Assembly (NCBI GenBank): GCA_030789695.1
Contig: CM061135.1
Coordinates: 109,934,301-109,998,300, forward strand
Length of the DNA: 64,000 nucleotides
Origin: Scilla litardierei
Lineage: Eukaryota > Streptophyta > Magnoliopsida > Asparagales > Asparagaceae
Reading direction: 5' to 3'
Below, piece by piece: positions 21,425 through 33,347 of this stretch (positions are counted from its first letter, which is position 1; every line of letters begins with the position of its first letter). The notes under the pieces are model-generated. The model was given only the letters and a program-made list of their open reading frames with translations, made no database searches and was not told the DNA's origin. Made by a program: the position numbers and the translations under genes.

Positions 21425-21820
21425 AAGTGTTCCTAGGGTGACTCCTTAGATGAAATCTAAGGAGTCGCCACCATTTTCTTCCATATCCCACAATATTTTT
21501 GGATTTTATTTTTTATGGGGTTGTTGTTCACATCATGGATGGTCGACATAACAAAAATCAAGTCATTCCAATACTTTTAGAACCACCACTATCCCTTGCA
21601 AATTCAACGGTCTGAAAACGTGTTGAAAACCCCATGAAGTTGCAACGGGTAGATGAGAGCTCTAAAAGTATTGGAATGACTTGATTTTTGGTATGTTGAT
21701 CATCCATGAGGTGAACAACTATCCCAAGAAAAAAATTCGAAAATAAATGTAGGATATGGGGGAAAATGGGGGTGACTCCTTAGATTAAATCTAAGGAGTC
21801 ACCCTAGGAACACTTTACCC
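21420..21820. mobile_element. inverted-repeat MITE, 401 bp
   Basis: Ends are GGGTAAAGTGTTCC and its complement, with terminal inverted repeats of about 70 bp. Each end also contains a smaller palindrome, ACTCCTTAGAT followed by ATCTAAGGAGT. A second inverted pair, AAATCAAGTCATTCCAATAC, lies inside. It is flanked by (TA)n on both sides and has no coding capacity. Confidence 0.88.
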
Positions 21821-21824
21821 ATAT

Positions 21825-21892
<68 letters not shown>

Positions 21893-21912
21893 TACATACA
21901 TACATACATACG
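21821..21912. repeat. (TA)n then (CATA)n tract
   Basis: A TA run to about 21890 followed by five or six CATA units, ending at the LINE target site. Confidence 0.88.
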
Positions 21913-21933
21913 TACATACTAGTGATATAAAAC

Positions 21934-23623
21934 ATGAGTGATTGTCGGGGAGGAGTGTCTGGCGATTCCGGCGGCGATGCTAGGGTTCCGTCTAACACTG
22001 TTGCGGCGGCTTCACTTGGTCCGGCAGACGACGATGTGCCCTGGCAAACTGTGAATAGGAGGCGCCCTAAGCCTACTCTTCGCAGGGGTGGGGGGGCATC
22101 ATCACTTGCGCGTGGGAGGAAAATAGAACTTTCGCGTGGGGGACATCATCATCTTCGTATGGGGGCCAATCATCATCGCCATGCTGTGGGGAATCCTATG
22201 GGAAGTAGAGGAATGGCTCCCATCTCAGGTAGCAGGGCTCCTACTCAAGTTGGAAACTGTGGAGCAAAGATGTTTGATGAAATGCCTATGAGACCTCCTA
22301 TTACAACATCTGGCCCTAAGCGTAGCTGGTCTGAGATTTGTTCCAATAAACGCTCCTATGGCGAATCTATTGGCATGGATTTCGTACCTCCTAAAACGAG
22401 ACAAGATGGCTCTTGTGTGGCTCGTATTTTAGATGCTCTCCTAGATAAGGGTTCTGAATATTAGAAATCTACTCTGGTGGGGTACGTCGTGGGTGATACA
22501 CCTTTGTTTGGGCAGATGCAGGCTTGGTTAGAGCGGCTCTAGAAGCCTAAGAAGAGAGTGCAGCTGTATAGCAAGGATAACGGTTTCTTCTATTTTCATT
22601 TTGAGTCTGGGGAGGAATGTGAGAGGATCCTTCATGGTGGCCCGTGGTTGTTTGACGGGCGCTTGGTTGTGCTAAAATTATGGACTCCTTCCCTCCGCCA
22701 TGACCGGGACATTCTTACCTCTGTCCCAGTCTGGGTGCAACTACATGGGCTCACTGTTAACATGTGGAATAGGGAGGTGCTCAATATCCTAGCCTCTGTT
22801 GTTAGGATTCCCCTGTGATTGGATCGTGCCACGGCCAAATTGGAGAGAATAACCTACGCGAGATGCTTGGTGGAAGTCGATGCCAAGAAGCCCCTGCCAA
22901 TCAAGGTAGAGGCTGAACTTGATGATGGTTCTATATTAACTATTGAAACGGTATGAAGCGGAACCCCCTCGATGCAGTAAATGCGTTTGTTTCGGCCATA
23001 CTAATTTGCAATGCCCAGTTCAAATTAAAGTCCCAACATATCAGGACAAGGAGAAGGGTATCTCCAAGCAGGTGCATTTTATGGAATCTGGTCAGTCTTC
23101 GGACTCTAGTGTGGATATACAAGTAAGGGATGGAGATTCTTTGCAGGGTATGGATGGAATTCCTTTGCAAGCCGAGGATGTAGAGGTGTCCTTGCAAGCT
23201 CAAGACACTCATGAGATTCAGGCTGGGCCAACGCTACCTGATTGCAATGAGCCTCCCGAAGCTGGTTCCCGACATGAGGGTCCTGAGACCATCACACAGC
23301 CTGTATCTATTCGGAAGTTGTTAACCCTGGTGAATGCTCTAAAGTTCATCCGTTTTCTGAAATGCAAATGTCCTTTGATAGGATCAGATACAATCTCCAA
23401 GGAACCGGATACAATTACTACTCCTATAGTCTCAGGGCCCAAAATCGCGCCTGCTGAGATGATTGACAATCCAGCTGATCTTGGTGATGGACTTCCACAG
23501 GAACCTCTCTATGATAACCCAGAATGGGTGGAGGAGCTTAGGAACATTGACTCCACTAAGCAGAGGAAGCATTCTACCTCTCTTGCCAGCACTGCCACTG
23601 GCAGAAGCAGCAGGATCAAGTAG
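21934..23623 (+). pseudogene. LINE ORF1: DUF4283 and CCHC zinc-knuckle protein
   Basis: Starts MSDCRGGVSGDSGG. A basic low-complexity head is followed by the DUF4283 domain (TLVGYVVGDTPLFG, then FYFHFESGEECERIL, HGGPWLFDGRLVVLK and PVWVQLHGL, about 22470-22760) and the zinc knuckle CSKCVCFGHTNLQC (about 22971-23012). An acidic tail ends in TAG at 23621-23623. In-frame stops occur at 22462-22464, near 22540 and at about 22816-22818, and the frame shifts near 22935. The protein normally binds LINE RNA. Confidence 0.82.
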
Positions 23624-23659
23624 GAAAGGTACTCCCAGATCTCCACCTATTTATTTTTA

Positions 23660-26600
23660 ATGACTATGTTGATTTGGAATACACGGGGTTTAAACAATGC
23701 TGTGAGGCGTAGGGATTTACGAGATAGGATTAATATTCTCAATCCTACAATTTTAGTCCTTCTTGAGACTAAATTAAATACTGAAAGTATTGGAAGGAAA
23801 TCTTGCATCCCACAGAGATGGAGTACTCTTCATAATTTTCATTTGCATGGAGGAGGCCGCATTCTTATTGGTTATGATCCGCTTGTGTGGCATCTGAGTG
23901 TTATATCAATCTCTGTATAGCACATCATCGTTCTATGTATTAATGTGGGGGGGGGGGTCTAAAATTTGCTTTAACGGCAGTGTATGGTAGTTACATCATT
24001 GGTGAGAGAAAACTCTTATGGGATCATCTTAAAAGGGATAAAGGTGGCTTGGGCAATGAGGCTTGGATTGTAGGAGGTGATTTTAATTGTATACTATATG
24101 CAAAAGACAAATTGGGAGGCCGCAGGGTGGAGGCTAGCAAACTCTATGATTTCAACAACTGTTTGTCTGAATGTGGTCTTCAAAATCTCAAAAGTATTGG
24201 TCAGAGGCTGAGTTGGTGCAATAAGCGTATAGGTCTAAGCCGTATTGCTGCACAATTGGACATGATACTATGTAATGTAGAGTGGATTAACAAACTGCCT
24301 GACTCTGGTTATGACTATTTGGATCCTCATACCAGTGATCATTCCCCGATGATGCTCAATTTTCATCCTCAGGTACATTCTGATCCTAAGCCGTTCAAAT
24401 TTTTCAATCATTGGATAAATTTTCCAAGTAATTATGAATTGGTGGAATCTTGCTGGGATGTTAATATCAGAGGTACCTCTATGTTCCGTCTGATTAGTAA
24501 ACTGCAGAGAGTTAAGTCTGGACTTAGAAGCTGATCTAAAGAACATCGGGCCAATAATTCTATTCATCAATGCCGAACCCAGCTTGAAGCTGTAAGAAAA
24601 ATGCTTGCTATCCACTCTACTCAGGAACTTCAGGAGAAAGAACACACATTATCAAATGATCTAGTCAACCTGTTGGGGATGGAAGAAGAGATGTTCCATC
24701 AAAGGAGTAGGCAAGATTGGCTTGACCTGGGTGACAGAAATACTAGATTTTTCTACAATGCCATGAAATCTAGGCAATGCCGCAATAACCTTAGGCATCT
24801 GGTGGATGTGCATGGTGTCCAGAGCAAAACCTATGAGGAAATAAAAGCCGATGCTACTACTTTTTATGAAAATTTATATCATCAAAACGACTATTGGAAT
24901 GTTTTTCCCAAGCTGGTGCCCAAGAAGAAGATAAAACCTCAGACTGCTATATGGCTTGACAGACATGTAACGTCGGATGAGATTAAAGAGGCGGTATTCC
25001 AGATTGGGGCTTCCAAAGCTCCTGGGCCAGATGGGATCAATGGTCTTTTCTATCAACACAATTGGCCTCTTATTGGTAATGATGTGGTGGGAGCAGTGCA
25101 ATCCTTTTTCAGATCTAGTACCCTTCTGCGGCAGGTAAATCATACTTTTGTTACTCTGGTACCTAAAGGTTCTAATGCTTCATCATTGGGAGATTACAGG
25201 CCTATAGCATGCTGCAATGTTATATATAAGATTATCAGCAAGATACTATGCAACAGACTTCAAAGATTCATCCAAGATCTTGTTTTCCCAAATCAATCTG
25301 CCTTCCTCCAGGGGAGATTGATTTTCGATAGTGCCCTGCTTGCCCACGAACAAATCAGAGATTTTAGCAACCCTATGGGATCCAGAGCATGTTTGAAACT
25401 TGATCTCAGAAAGGCGTTTGATAGTGTGAACCGAGAGTTTGTGTACTACATTTTGCACCAGATGGGATTTGGACACAAATTCATCGGATGGATAAAGGAA
25501 TGTATTTCCTCAGTCTCCTATTCCGTCATGGTTAATGGTTCTCCTGTTGGGTTCTTTGGGGGCAACAGAGGCCTTAGGCAAGGTGATCCACTATCGTCTT
25601 ACATTTTTGTTATCATTATGGAGTGCTTCACCCTTCTGCTTGCCAAGGCGATTGGTAAAGGAACTATTCAACCAATGAGAAGAGTTGGTGCTATATCACA
25701 CTTACTCTTTGCAGATGACTTGTTGGTATTCTGTAGGGCAAATACGAAATCATTCAATGGCCTCATAAGTTTACTGGAGGAGTTCCGAAATTTTACTGGT
25801 CTGGAAATCAATTGGGACAAGAGTATAGCTATGTTTAGCAAAGGTGTGAGGAATCCTGGTGATTTGGCATTCTTGTTGGAAGCTAAACATGCACACACTA
25901 TTACTACTTACTTGGGCCTCCCATTGTCTTCCAAGTATCCTAAATCTCTGATGTACAATCGGCTCATTGATAAATGCAGGAAACGCCTTAGTGGATGGAC
26001 TTCATCGGCACTGTCTTTAGCTGGTCGTATTGAATTGGTTAGAACATTCATATATGGTATGATAAATTTTTGGATACAAGTATATAGATTTCCTACTATT
26101 GTACTTCGAACCTTAACATCCATGTGTAGAAAATTTATCTGGGGCACTACTAAAGCTTGGTATTAGAGCGACTCGTGCAGACCGAAGCAGGAAGGAGGGG
26201 TTGGCTTAAGATTATTAGCTGATCTTAATCTAGCAGCGGGAATCAAACTTACTTGGAGATTGCTCAGGTCTAGGGGGGCTCTGAGCAGAGTACATGCGAA
26301 GCAAGTATAAGGATTCGAATAGTTTCTATAAAGCGTCGGCATCGGCTCCTCAATCTGGAACGTGGAAGTTCCTACTTAACTGCAGAAGCCTTTCCCAGAG
26401 TGTAATTAAGAGAAAGGTTGGTGATGGGAGGGATACTCTATTTTGGCATGACAATTGGCTCCCATGTGGGCCCCTCAAATGCATTCACAATATACCGGAT
26501 GGTGCAAGCGGTAAGCGCGTCTCTGACTATTGGAATGGAGATTCTTGGATTGATGATCAAGATATTCAAGTTCTTAGGCCTATACTCCAAAATCAAGCAT

Positions 26601-27214
26601 TAACTGAAGGATCTAATTCCTGGGTTTGGAATCTCGGCACAGACTTTACATTCAAGGGGGCGTGGGACTCTGTGCGAAAGAAATCAGCTCTTTTCCCTTT
26701 CTACAAGCTCATTTGGTACAGTAAATATACTCCCAAATATTCCATCACACTGCTCCGAGCTCTATGAAACAAACTACCAAATAAATGCTGCCTGGAAAGC
26801 TGGATGGAGCTCCCCTCTAACAAGTGCGAATTATGCACTGAGGATGTGCCTGAATCTATTGAGTATATCTATTTTGAATGCCCATTCTCTAAATACATTC
26901 TGCTAAGATCCCTTCTCAAATTGCAGACCACAGGGCCGGCCGTGCACACTATTACAGAGATCAGCAAGTATTTCTTGGCTACTTACAGCAAAAAAGGAGC
27001 TCTTGGCCGGATTGGGAAAACTGTACTATCGGCAATTGTTTGGCATCTATGGCGTGAACGCAACAGAAGGGTGTTTGAAAATATCAAGAAATCCAAGATA
27101 GCCCTTTTTGAGGATATTTTTAGAGACGTCCGCATTCTCATTCGGAATTTAGAAGAGATTGAAGAAGAAGCTGCTACTGCTTATGCTAACTGGGAGATTA
27201 GAGACAATGGATGA
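23660..27214 (+). pseudogene. LINE ORF2: endonuclease, reverse transcriptase, zf-RVT
   Basis: Begins MTMLIWNTRGLNNAVRRRDL, the start of an AP-type endonuclease, 36 bp after the ORF1 stop. Endonuclease motifs include VLLETKLN, GGDFNCIL and SDHSPMML. The reverse transcriptase follows: KAPGPDGING, LGDYRPIACCNVIYKIISKI, QSAFLQGR, KLDLRKAFDSVN, GLRQGDPLSSY and the catalytic LLFADDLLVF (about 25700-25730). The RVT zinc-binding region is CELCTEDVPESIEYIYFEC near 26826-26882. Breaks are a TAG at 23918-23920, a frameshift in a run of G at 23946-23957, a TGA at 24532-24534, a TAG at 26164-26166, a frameshift near 26290 and a stop at 26765-26767. Family function: nick the target and copy the RNA in place. 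Confidence 0.88.
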
Positions 27215-27431
27215 TTTTCTTTGGGGTCCAAATCTTTGTGATTGTATTCTGTTTTGGCGTATTGTTTGGAAACGGCTCTGTGCTTGGATGTTGGGCTTTT
27301 TGATCTAGGGTGATGACGCTTGTGTCCGCTCCCCTAGTCACTCAACAGGCATCCAACACTGAAGCCACATTGTACATTTGTTCTTTACTAAATATAGACT
27401 TTATTTACGCTGCAAAAAATATATATACATA

Positions 27432-27462
27432 CTAGTCATAACTTGTGCCTGCGGGTACGATT
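27432..27462 (-). other. Helitron-1 3' terminus (hairpin and CTAG)
   Basis: The plus strand reads CTAGTCATAACTTGTGCCTG then CGGGTAC. The stem is GTGCCTGCGGGTAC, a decayed form of the perfect GTGCCCGCGGGCAC seen at 36704 and 59453. In this family the hairpin lies 10 bases before the CTAG cut site. Confidence 0.75.
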
Positions 27463-27622
27463 CACTTAAGATTTCCCCCGCGAAATCTTTGTTCCCCGAA
27501 AAATTATTTCAACAGCCAAAATTTAACAGAACAATTACTTAGCATAAAAATATTTAGCGGTAATGGCACCTTCGGCGCTGGTGTCTTCGGCGCAGAACAA
27601 CAAATTCGACGCAGACACCTTT

Positions 27623-28226
27623 TGTAGGATCCTGCCAAAACAGAGTTAGGATCGATAATTAAAGTGGAGACTTACGCTTGCGTATGCGGAACGGTAGTCT
27701 CGGAACTTTGCCTTCGGATTCGCCACGACGGATCGAGTCTTCTCACGAACGGAGTAAGGCTACTAATCCACAATCTAAATCTCTATTTTAGATTAAGAAC
27801 TTGGAAAGAGGAAGAGAAAGGATTTCTGTAGAGCTTCGCTAGGATGAAGTTGCATGCATGAATTTCATGCAAAAGGTGTAAGAAATGGCTTACCCTTGGG
27901 TCTTATTTATAGCCCCCAAGGTAGTTATTTTAGGGTAAGTTGTTCCTTTGGAACAACTTAATTAAGGTGTACCATGATACATGGCACATTATAAGCTTAA
28001 GTTGTACCATATGCATGGTACAACATAAGCTTAAGATATTCCCCCTTTATTAGCCATATGTCGCATGCACTTATGCATATATAATGCGACTTTCCCACTC
28101 ATCCAGAGATCCTCTCCGCAAGGGAACAGATTCCCTTTGCACACGACTTCGTGTACGCGACGTTCGAGGTCCGTATTTCCTCGTACATCCCCCACAAGGG
28201 TGTACAAACGTCTTCCATATCCAACA
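27623..28226 (-). repeat. 3' LTR of Copia-2
   Basis: On the minus strand it runs TGTTGGATATGG to GGATCCTACA, preceded by the purine tract GTGAGTGGGAGA. The TATA box (TATAAATAA) lies at 27903-27911. Confidence 0.95.
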
Positions 28227-29255
28227 TCTCCCACTCACACTTGAGGGGATTGTAAGAGAACGTCTTTCTCTTAGTTCTTTCATCTATCATACCGAGAAAT
28301 AGACTGTGCGACCGTCATGCGCGTAGAGTCTGTTGTTGTGCACTTGTTAGAGATACACAACGACCTCAAGGTGCAAAGTTGAGTAGTTCAACGCATGCTT
28401 TACCCTAGATTATTTCTTCACATTTCTTGTACTTTATATTCAACAATTGAATCCCATCTGGATTACAATTGGCTGGCCAGCTTTGAATCACTAAAGTCCA
28501 AATGCGAATATGAAATCAATCTTCCTCTTCTTGCGAATCTTCTGATCTTGACTTGATTCGCTTTTCTAACGTGCCCCGCCGAGCCGAATTACCATAGCCC
28601 ATTAGTAACACGCTAAGATAGCGATCATCTCGTCAAATCTAAAGGAACCAATTGGAGTCCTTGAGGGTAAGAGTTAAGACCCGTATGGCCTTTGAGTCTC
28701 ACATAATAGCAAACACTATTGCTACTAACTCAGTGGTCGAAATGCATACGTGGTATGAACACGTATTACAACATCACTCCTTTCCCAGGGAGAGTATGTC
28801 TTAATGATGTTGTACGGATGAAAAGATCAGACACCACTGTGCCTATCTTTTTGAGTCCCCTTACTACTCGTGAAATATTCACGGACTCTCATCCTGCATA
28901 AGACAGATAGGATTTAAAATCCTACGAGATCTCTTTCAAATATCCTTGTGATACAGATCTCAGATCTTTTGTAAGCATCCATATGATGCAGATCTTTCAT
29001 TCGACTATCTTGTTTAAGTCATGACTCTAAATCATTTAATGATTTTGACTTTAAACTAGTCTCATCTCTATCTTATCCATCTGATAAGATAAGGCGGTTG
29101 CTTATGTGAGAAAGCCAACCTTAATCTGTCCGACATACACACAATTAAATAGCTGAGGCTTAAACACAAATGTACATAAAATCATTTGTAAGAAACTTGT
29201 ATGCAAAATTAAACTTTGATCTTCTATAGACATGGGAAATATTACATGATACAGC
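28227..29255 (-). other. noncoding 3' tail of Copia-2
   Basis: About 1 kb between the gag-pol stop and the LTR, with no substantial reading frame. It is related throughout to 1776-2786 of Copia-1, so it is a family trait rather than debris. Confidence 0.75.
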
Positions 29256-32200
29256 TCAGCACCTACGCATTCCCATAGATGATAAGTGTTTAAAAAACAC
29301 ATCTCTGGGGATCGCCTTAGTAAGGGGATCCGCTATCATCTTATGCGTGGATATGTATCCTATGTCTACTTCCTTCCGTTTGTCATAGTCCTTCACAAAC
29401 TTGAATCGAATGTCAATGTGTTTGGTCTTACAATGAAATTTAGGATCTTTGACGTAAGCAATCGAAGCTTGACTATCACTGTATATGGGAACAGTGCTCG
29501 AGTCAGAAGCATTCGTCAGCCTGTCTAAGAATTTCCTAAGCCAAACAGCTTCTTGGACCGCCATGCTGAATGCTACGAATTCGGCTTCCATGGTTGATAA
29601 GGCGATGCAGGTTTGCTTCTTGCTGCTCCAGGATATTGCACCATTCCCGAGCAAGTAAACAAAGCCTGAGGTAGATCTTCGCTCATCGAGATCACCCGCC
29701 CAATCAGCATCGGTATAGCCTTCGAGTCTCAAGGTATTGCCTTGATAGCATAACGCATAGTCCGCAGTCCCTTTGAGGTATCTTAATATCCTCTTAACCG
29801 CTTTCCAGTGTGCTTGTCCTGGGTTGGATTGGTAACGGCTTACCATACCAACAGCATAGCAAATGTCTGGTCTGGTATACATCATGGCGTACATCAGACT
29901 CCCGACAGCACTGGAGTATGGAACTTTTTCCATAGCTTTCTTTTCTTTTGGATCTTTGGGACACATCTCCAAACATAGACCCTCGCCTTTGCTTATTGGA
30001 GTATCAATTGGCTTGCAGTCCTGCATATTAAACCGTTCTAAAACTTTCTTTATATATGTCTCTTGAGAGAGAGAAAGAAGTTTCTTGGAACGATTCCTTG
30101 AGGTCTTAACCCCAAGGATATATGCAGCTTCACCCATGTCTTTCATCTCAAAGACGGATGAAAGCCAAGCTTTGATATCCAAGATAAGATGCTTATCATT
30201 TCCGGCTATACGTATGTCATCTACATAAAGAGACATAATTACATACTTGTTTTTAATCCTCTTAATATATACGCAGTTGTCTTCGTCGAGCATGGAGAAA
30301 CCATACGACAAAACGACTTCTTGAAAGCGCATATACCACTGCCTTGAGGATTGTTTAAGACCATATATGGATTTACGAAGTTTACAAACCTTATGTTTGT
30401 TTTCTTCTTGTAAGAACCCGTTTGGTTGTTCCATGTAGATCTCCTCATCTAGTTCCCCGTTAAGAAAAGCAGTCTTTACATCCATCTGATGTAATTCGAG
30501 GTCCAAACAAGCCACCATTGCCAGAATTAAGCGAATGGAGGTAAAACGCACGACAGGAGAGAAAGTCTCTTCGTAGTCTATTCCTTCCTGTTGCGTGAAA
30601 CCTTTCGCAACAAGGCGAGCTTTATATTTCTCGATGGAGCCATCAGCCTTATGCTTGATTTTGAGAACCCACTTGTTCCCAATGGCTCTACGTCCTTTAG
30701 GTAAATCAACCAAGTCCCAGACTTGGTTTGTTTTCATGGATTGAAGTTCTTCTTCCATTACCGCTATCCATTTATCTTTAGCAGGGCATGTGACGGCCTG
30801 TTTGAAATTTGCAGGTTCGTCATCATCTTGTAGTAATGTCATGAATGTTTGAGGAAATTCATCCTCAAATCTTAGAGGTGTTAGCCTCGTTCGATTACTA
30901 CGTCTTGTTTGAGTTTGATCACTCCCACTTGGAATGACATCACTCCCACTTGGAATAATATCACTCCCACTCGGAATAGGATTGGTATCGTTCGTATCAT
31001 CCATTGGTGAAGTTTGAAACGTATTTTCTTCTTCACCAAGAATTCTACCACTCGAACGTTCCGATCCTTCTTGATCCCAAGTCTCAAACAAGGATAAGTC
31101 TTGACTTATCTCACCCTGTCTTGGAAACTCATTTTCCAAGAAGACAACATCCCTCGATTCGAATTCTATAAGACCCCCATTGTCCTCTTGACCGACGAAA
31201 ACATATCCTTTGGAGTTTTCAGCGTATCTGATGAAGATACACTTCCTCCCACGTGGCCCAAGTTTGCCATATTTGTGAGAGGACAAATGTGCATAAGAGG
31301 CACAACCCCAAGGTTTTAGAATGCTTAAGTCTGGAGTTCTATTGTTCCACAACTCATAAGGAGTAGAACTTACCGACTTCGAGGGTACACGGTTTAAGAT
31401 GAACGCTGCCGTCAACAATGCATCACCCCAAAAGGTGATGGGCAAATTTGCCTGTGACATCATTGATCGGACCATTTCCATCAATGTCCTATTTCTTCTT
31501 TCCGCAACACCGTTTTGTTGTGGAGTATAAGGCATAGTTATTTGATGAACTATACCTTTTTCATCACAGAGTTCCTTAAAACTCGTTGATTGATATTCTC
31601 CACCTCGATCGGTTCGCAAGACCTTTATCTTGCGATCTAGTTGATTTTCCACTAAACTCATATAGTTTTTGAAGCAAGTTAAAGCTTCATGTTTGTGGGA
31701 AATCAAATAGATGTGACCGAAACGAGTGAAATCATCAATGAAGGTGATGAAATAGGACTTCCCGTGTCTTGTCTTAACATTCATTGGACCGCAAATGTCC
31801 GAATGGATAAGCTGCAATGGAACTTCGGCCCTTGTGCCAGTTCCAAACGGCTTGCGACAAGTTTTCCCTACAAGACAATGTTCGCAAGTTGACATTTCAA
31901 CTTTTGAAACATTAGATAGCAAGCCACTTTTGGCAAGTCTATCCATTCTAGTTGGTCCAATATGACCAAGTCTTGCATGCCAACAAATGATCTCAGATTC
32001 AGAGTTAGAAGCATTTGTCAAATGAAAACTTTCATTAATGGAAGAAGAATCATCATACATTGTATTTAAAACAATTAATCCATTACAAACATTACCAGAA
32101 CCAATCAAAGAATTATTACAAACAAGGTCAACATATTGTTTATAGAACCTCCACTCATAATCTAAAGACATTAACATGACCACGGATACGATATTTCTTC

Positions 32201-33347
32201 TAATATCTGGAGCAAAAAGGACGTCATGCAATAATAAAGTCCGGCCGTTGTCGAGAACTAGCTTGCATGTTCCGACGCCTTTGACTTCAACACGAGTGTT
32301 GTTGCCGACGTATATCCACTTTGTTCCTTGAGTTATCCTTCGATACTCTACGAAGAACCTTCTGTCCCTCGCTACGTGGTCTGTGGCCCCTGAATCAATC
32401 AACCAAAAATAGTTAGATTCAGCAAGAAACATGGAACTAGAAACACATATGTAACTAGCCCTACAAGTTACCTTATCACTTCCATCCGTACATGTACGGG
32501 CGAAGTGACCGTACTTGTTGCACTTAAAGCACTTGATCTTCTTCAAGTTTTTCTTCTTTGAGTGCACATTCTTTTGCCACTTTTTGTTCTTAGTCTTCTT
32601 TGAGGTTTCCGGTTCTTGCTTTCGTTCGTTCACAAACCTTAAGCGTTTATTCTTCCGCTTATTTCCTCTATGTGAGGAACTAGCGGCCACGTGCACTTCT
32701 ACACTTGGTTTTGCGGCTTGAATCCGCTCTTCCTCGAGTTCGAGGTGTTTCGATACATCGCTTAAAGTTTTAATGCACTCATTATGAGTGAGATGCATTT
32801 TCATGTTATCCCAGCTATCTGGGAGTGAACGAATGACTGCTTGGATCTGCTGTTCGTCAGACAGCGTAACACCCGCATCCTTTAATTCAGATATAAGATT
32901 CGCCATGTGGTGGAGATGCTTTTTCATAGAATGATCTCGCCGCATTTTGTACGAATCAAATTGAATATTTAAGGAACGGAGTTTGGTAACCGAAGTTCCA
33001 CCAAACTTTATCTCTAGCTCAGACCATATGTCTTTGGCTAGGTCGAATTCCCTAAATAGACGCATTATGTCATTGTCCATGGCGGACAGTAACGTAATAC
33101 GTGCTATTTTGTTCTTTCGAGTCCAAGTATCATAAGCTTCCCGGTCCCTCTTGTGTTGGACCGTATTGCCCAACTCAGGTTCTTCCATTATGTTTTGGAG
33201 TGTTTCGAGCACATCTTGCTCCTCCAAAACATATTGGATTTTAATTGACCAAAGTTTATAATTGTCGCCGTTGAGCTTTTCACCTTTGTTAAGCTCTGCG
33301 ACAATATTCTTAGAAGCGGTAGACATATTCGATTCAAAAAACTGCAA
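29256..33347 (-). CDS. copia gag-pol polyprotein, intact
   Basis: One frame of 1363 codons. The first ATG gives MQFFESN; the second (codon 8, MSTASKN) may be the real start. Domains in order: gag (about 1-260; NYKLWSIKIQYVL), zinc knuckle CFKCNKYGHFARTC (273-286), aspartic protease DSGATDH (318-324), integrase zinc region and core with D517, D580 and E616 spaced as DD35E, a linker with three PSGSD repeats (about 792-810), reverse transcriptase (about 880-1120) with YVDD at 1041-1044, and RNase H with DADW and KTKHID. The protein would assemble particles, mature itself, copy the RNA and integrate the DNA. Nothing essential appears missing, though the RT box reads YVDDIRIAGN where Copia-1 has YVDDILIAGN. 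Confidence 0.96.
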   Translation of the reverse strand: MQFFESNMSTASKNIVAELNKGEKLNGDNYKLWSIKIQYVLEEQDVLETLQNIMEEPELGNTVQHKRDREAYDTWTRKNKIARITLLSAMDNDIMRLFREFDLAKDIWSELEIKFGGTSVTKLRSLNIQFDSYKMRRDHSMKKHLHHMANLISELKDAGVTLSDEQQIQAVIRSLPDSWDNMKMHLTHNECIKTLSDVSKHLELEEERIQAAKPSVEVHVAASSSHRGNKRKNKRLRFVNERKQEPETSKKTKNKKWQKNVHSKKKNLKKIKCFKCNKYGHFARTCTDGSDKVTCRASYICVSSSMFLAESNYFWLIDSGATDHVARDRRFFVEYRRITQGTKWIYVGNNTRVEVKGVGTCKLVLDNGRTLLLHDVLFAPDIRRNIVSVVMLMSLDYEWRFYKQYVDLVCNNSLIGSGNVCNGLIVLNTMYDDSSSINESFHLTNASNSESEIICWHARLGHIGPTRMDRLAKSGLLSNVSKVEMSTCEHCLVGKTCRKPFGTGTRAEVPLQLIHSDICGPMNVKTRHGKSYFITFIDDFTRFGHIYLISHKHEALTCFKNYMSLVENQLDRKIKVLRTDRGGEYQSTSFKELCDEKGIVHQITMPYTPQQNGVAERRNRTLMEMVRSMMSQANLPITFWGDALLTAAFILNRVPSKSVSSTPYELWNNRTPDLSILKPWGCASYAHLSSHKYGKLGPRGRKCIFIRYAENSKGYVFVGQEDNGGLIEFESRDVVFLENEFPRQGEISQDLSLFETWDQEGSERSSGRILGEEENTFQTSPMDDTNDTNPIPSGSDIIPSGSDVIPSGSDQTQTRRSNRTRLTPLRFEDEFPQTFMTLLQDDDEPANFKQAVTCPAKDKWIAVMEEELQSMKTNQVWDLVDLPKGRRAIGNKWVLKIKHKADGSIEKYKARLVAKGFTQQEGIDYEETFSPVVRFTSIRLILAMVACLDLELHQMDVKTAFLNGELDEEIYMEQPNGFLQEENKHKVCKLRKSIYGLKQSSRQWYMRFQEVVLSYGFSMLDEDNCVYIKRIKNKYVIMSLYVDDIRIAGNDKHLILDIKAWLSSVFEMKDMGEAAYILGVKTSRNRSKKLLSLSQETYIKKVLERFNMQDCKPIDTPISKGEGLCLEMCPKDPKEKKAMEKVPYSSAVGSLMYAMMYTRPDICYAVGMVSRYQSNPGQAHWKAVKRILRYLKGTADYALCYQGNTLRLEGYTDADWAGDLDERRSTSGFVYLLGNGAISWSSKKQTCIALSTMEAEFVAFSMAVQEAVWLRKFLDRLTNASDSSTVPIYSDSQASIAYVKDPKFHCKTKHIDIRFKFVKDYDKRKEVDIGYISTHKMIADPLTKAIPRDVFFKHLSSMGMRRC

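Larger units (their letters stand above)
21924..27425 (+). mobile_element. L1-type LINE, full length but inactive
   Basis: Carries ORF1 (DUF4283 and CCHC zinc knuckle), ORF2 (endonuclease, reverse transcriptase, zinc-binding RVT C-terminus) and a short A-rich tail (GCTGCAAAAAA). An 11-bp direct repeat, TACATACTAGT, flanks it at 21913-21923 and 27426-27436. The right copy overlaps the CTAG end of Helitron-1, so the LINE inserted after that Helitron was present. Many stops and frameshifts make it dead. Confidence 0.88.

Noticed and set aside
21804..21998. Frame of Tyr/Ile repeats
   Set aside because: Translation of the (TA)n microsatellite.
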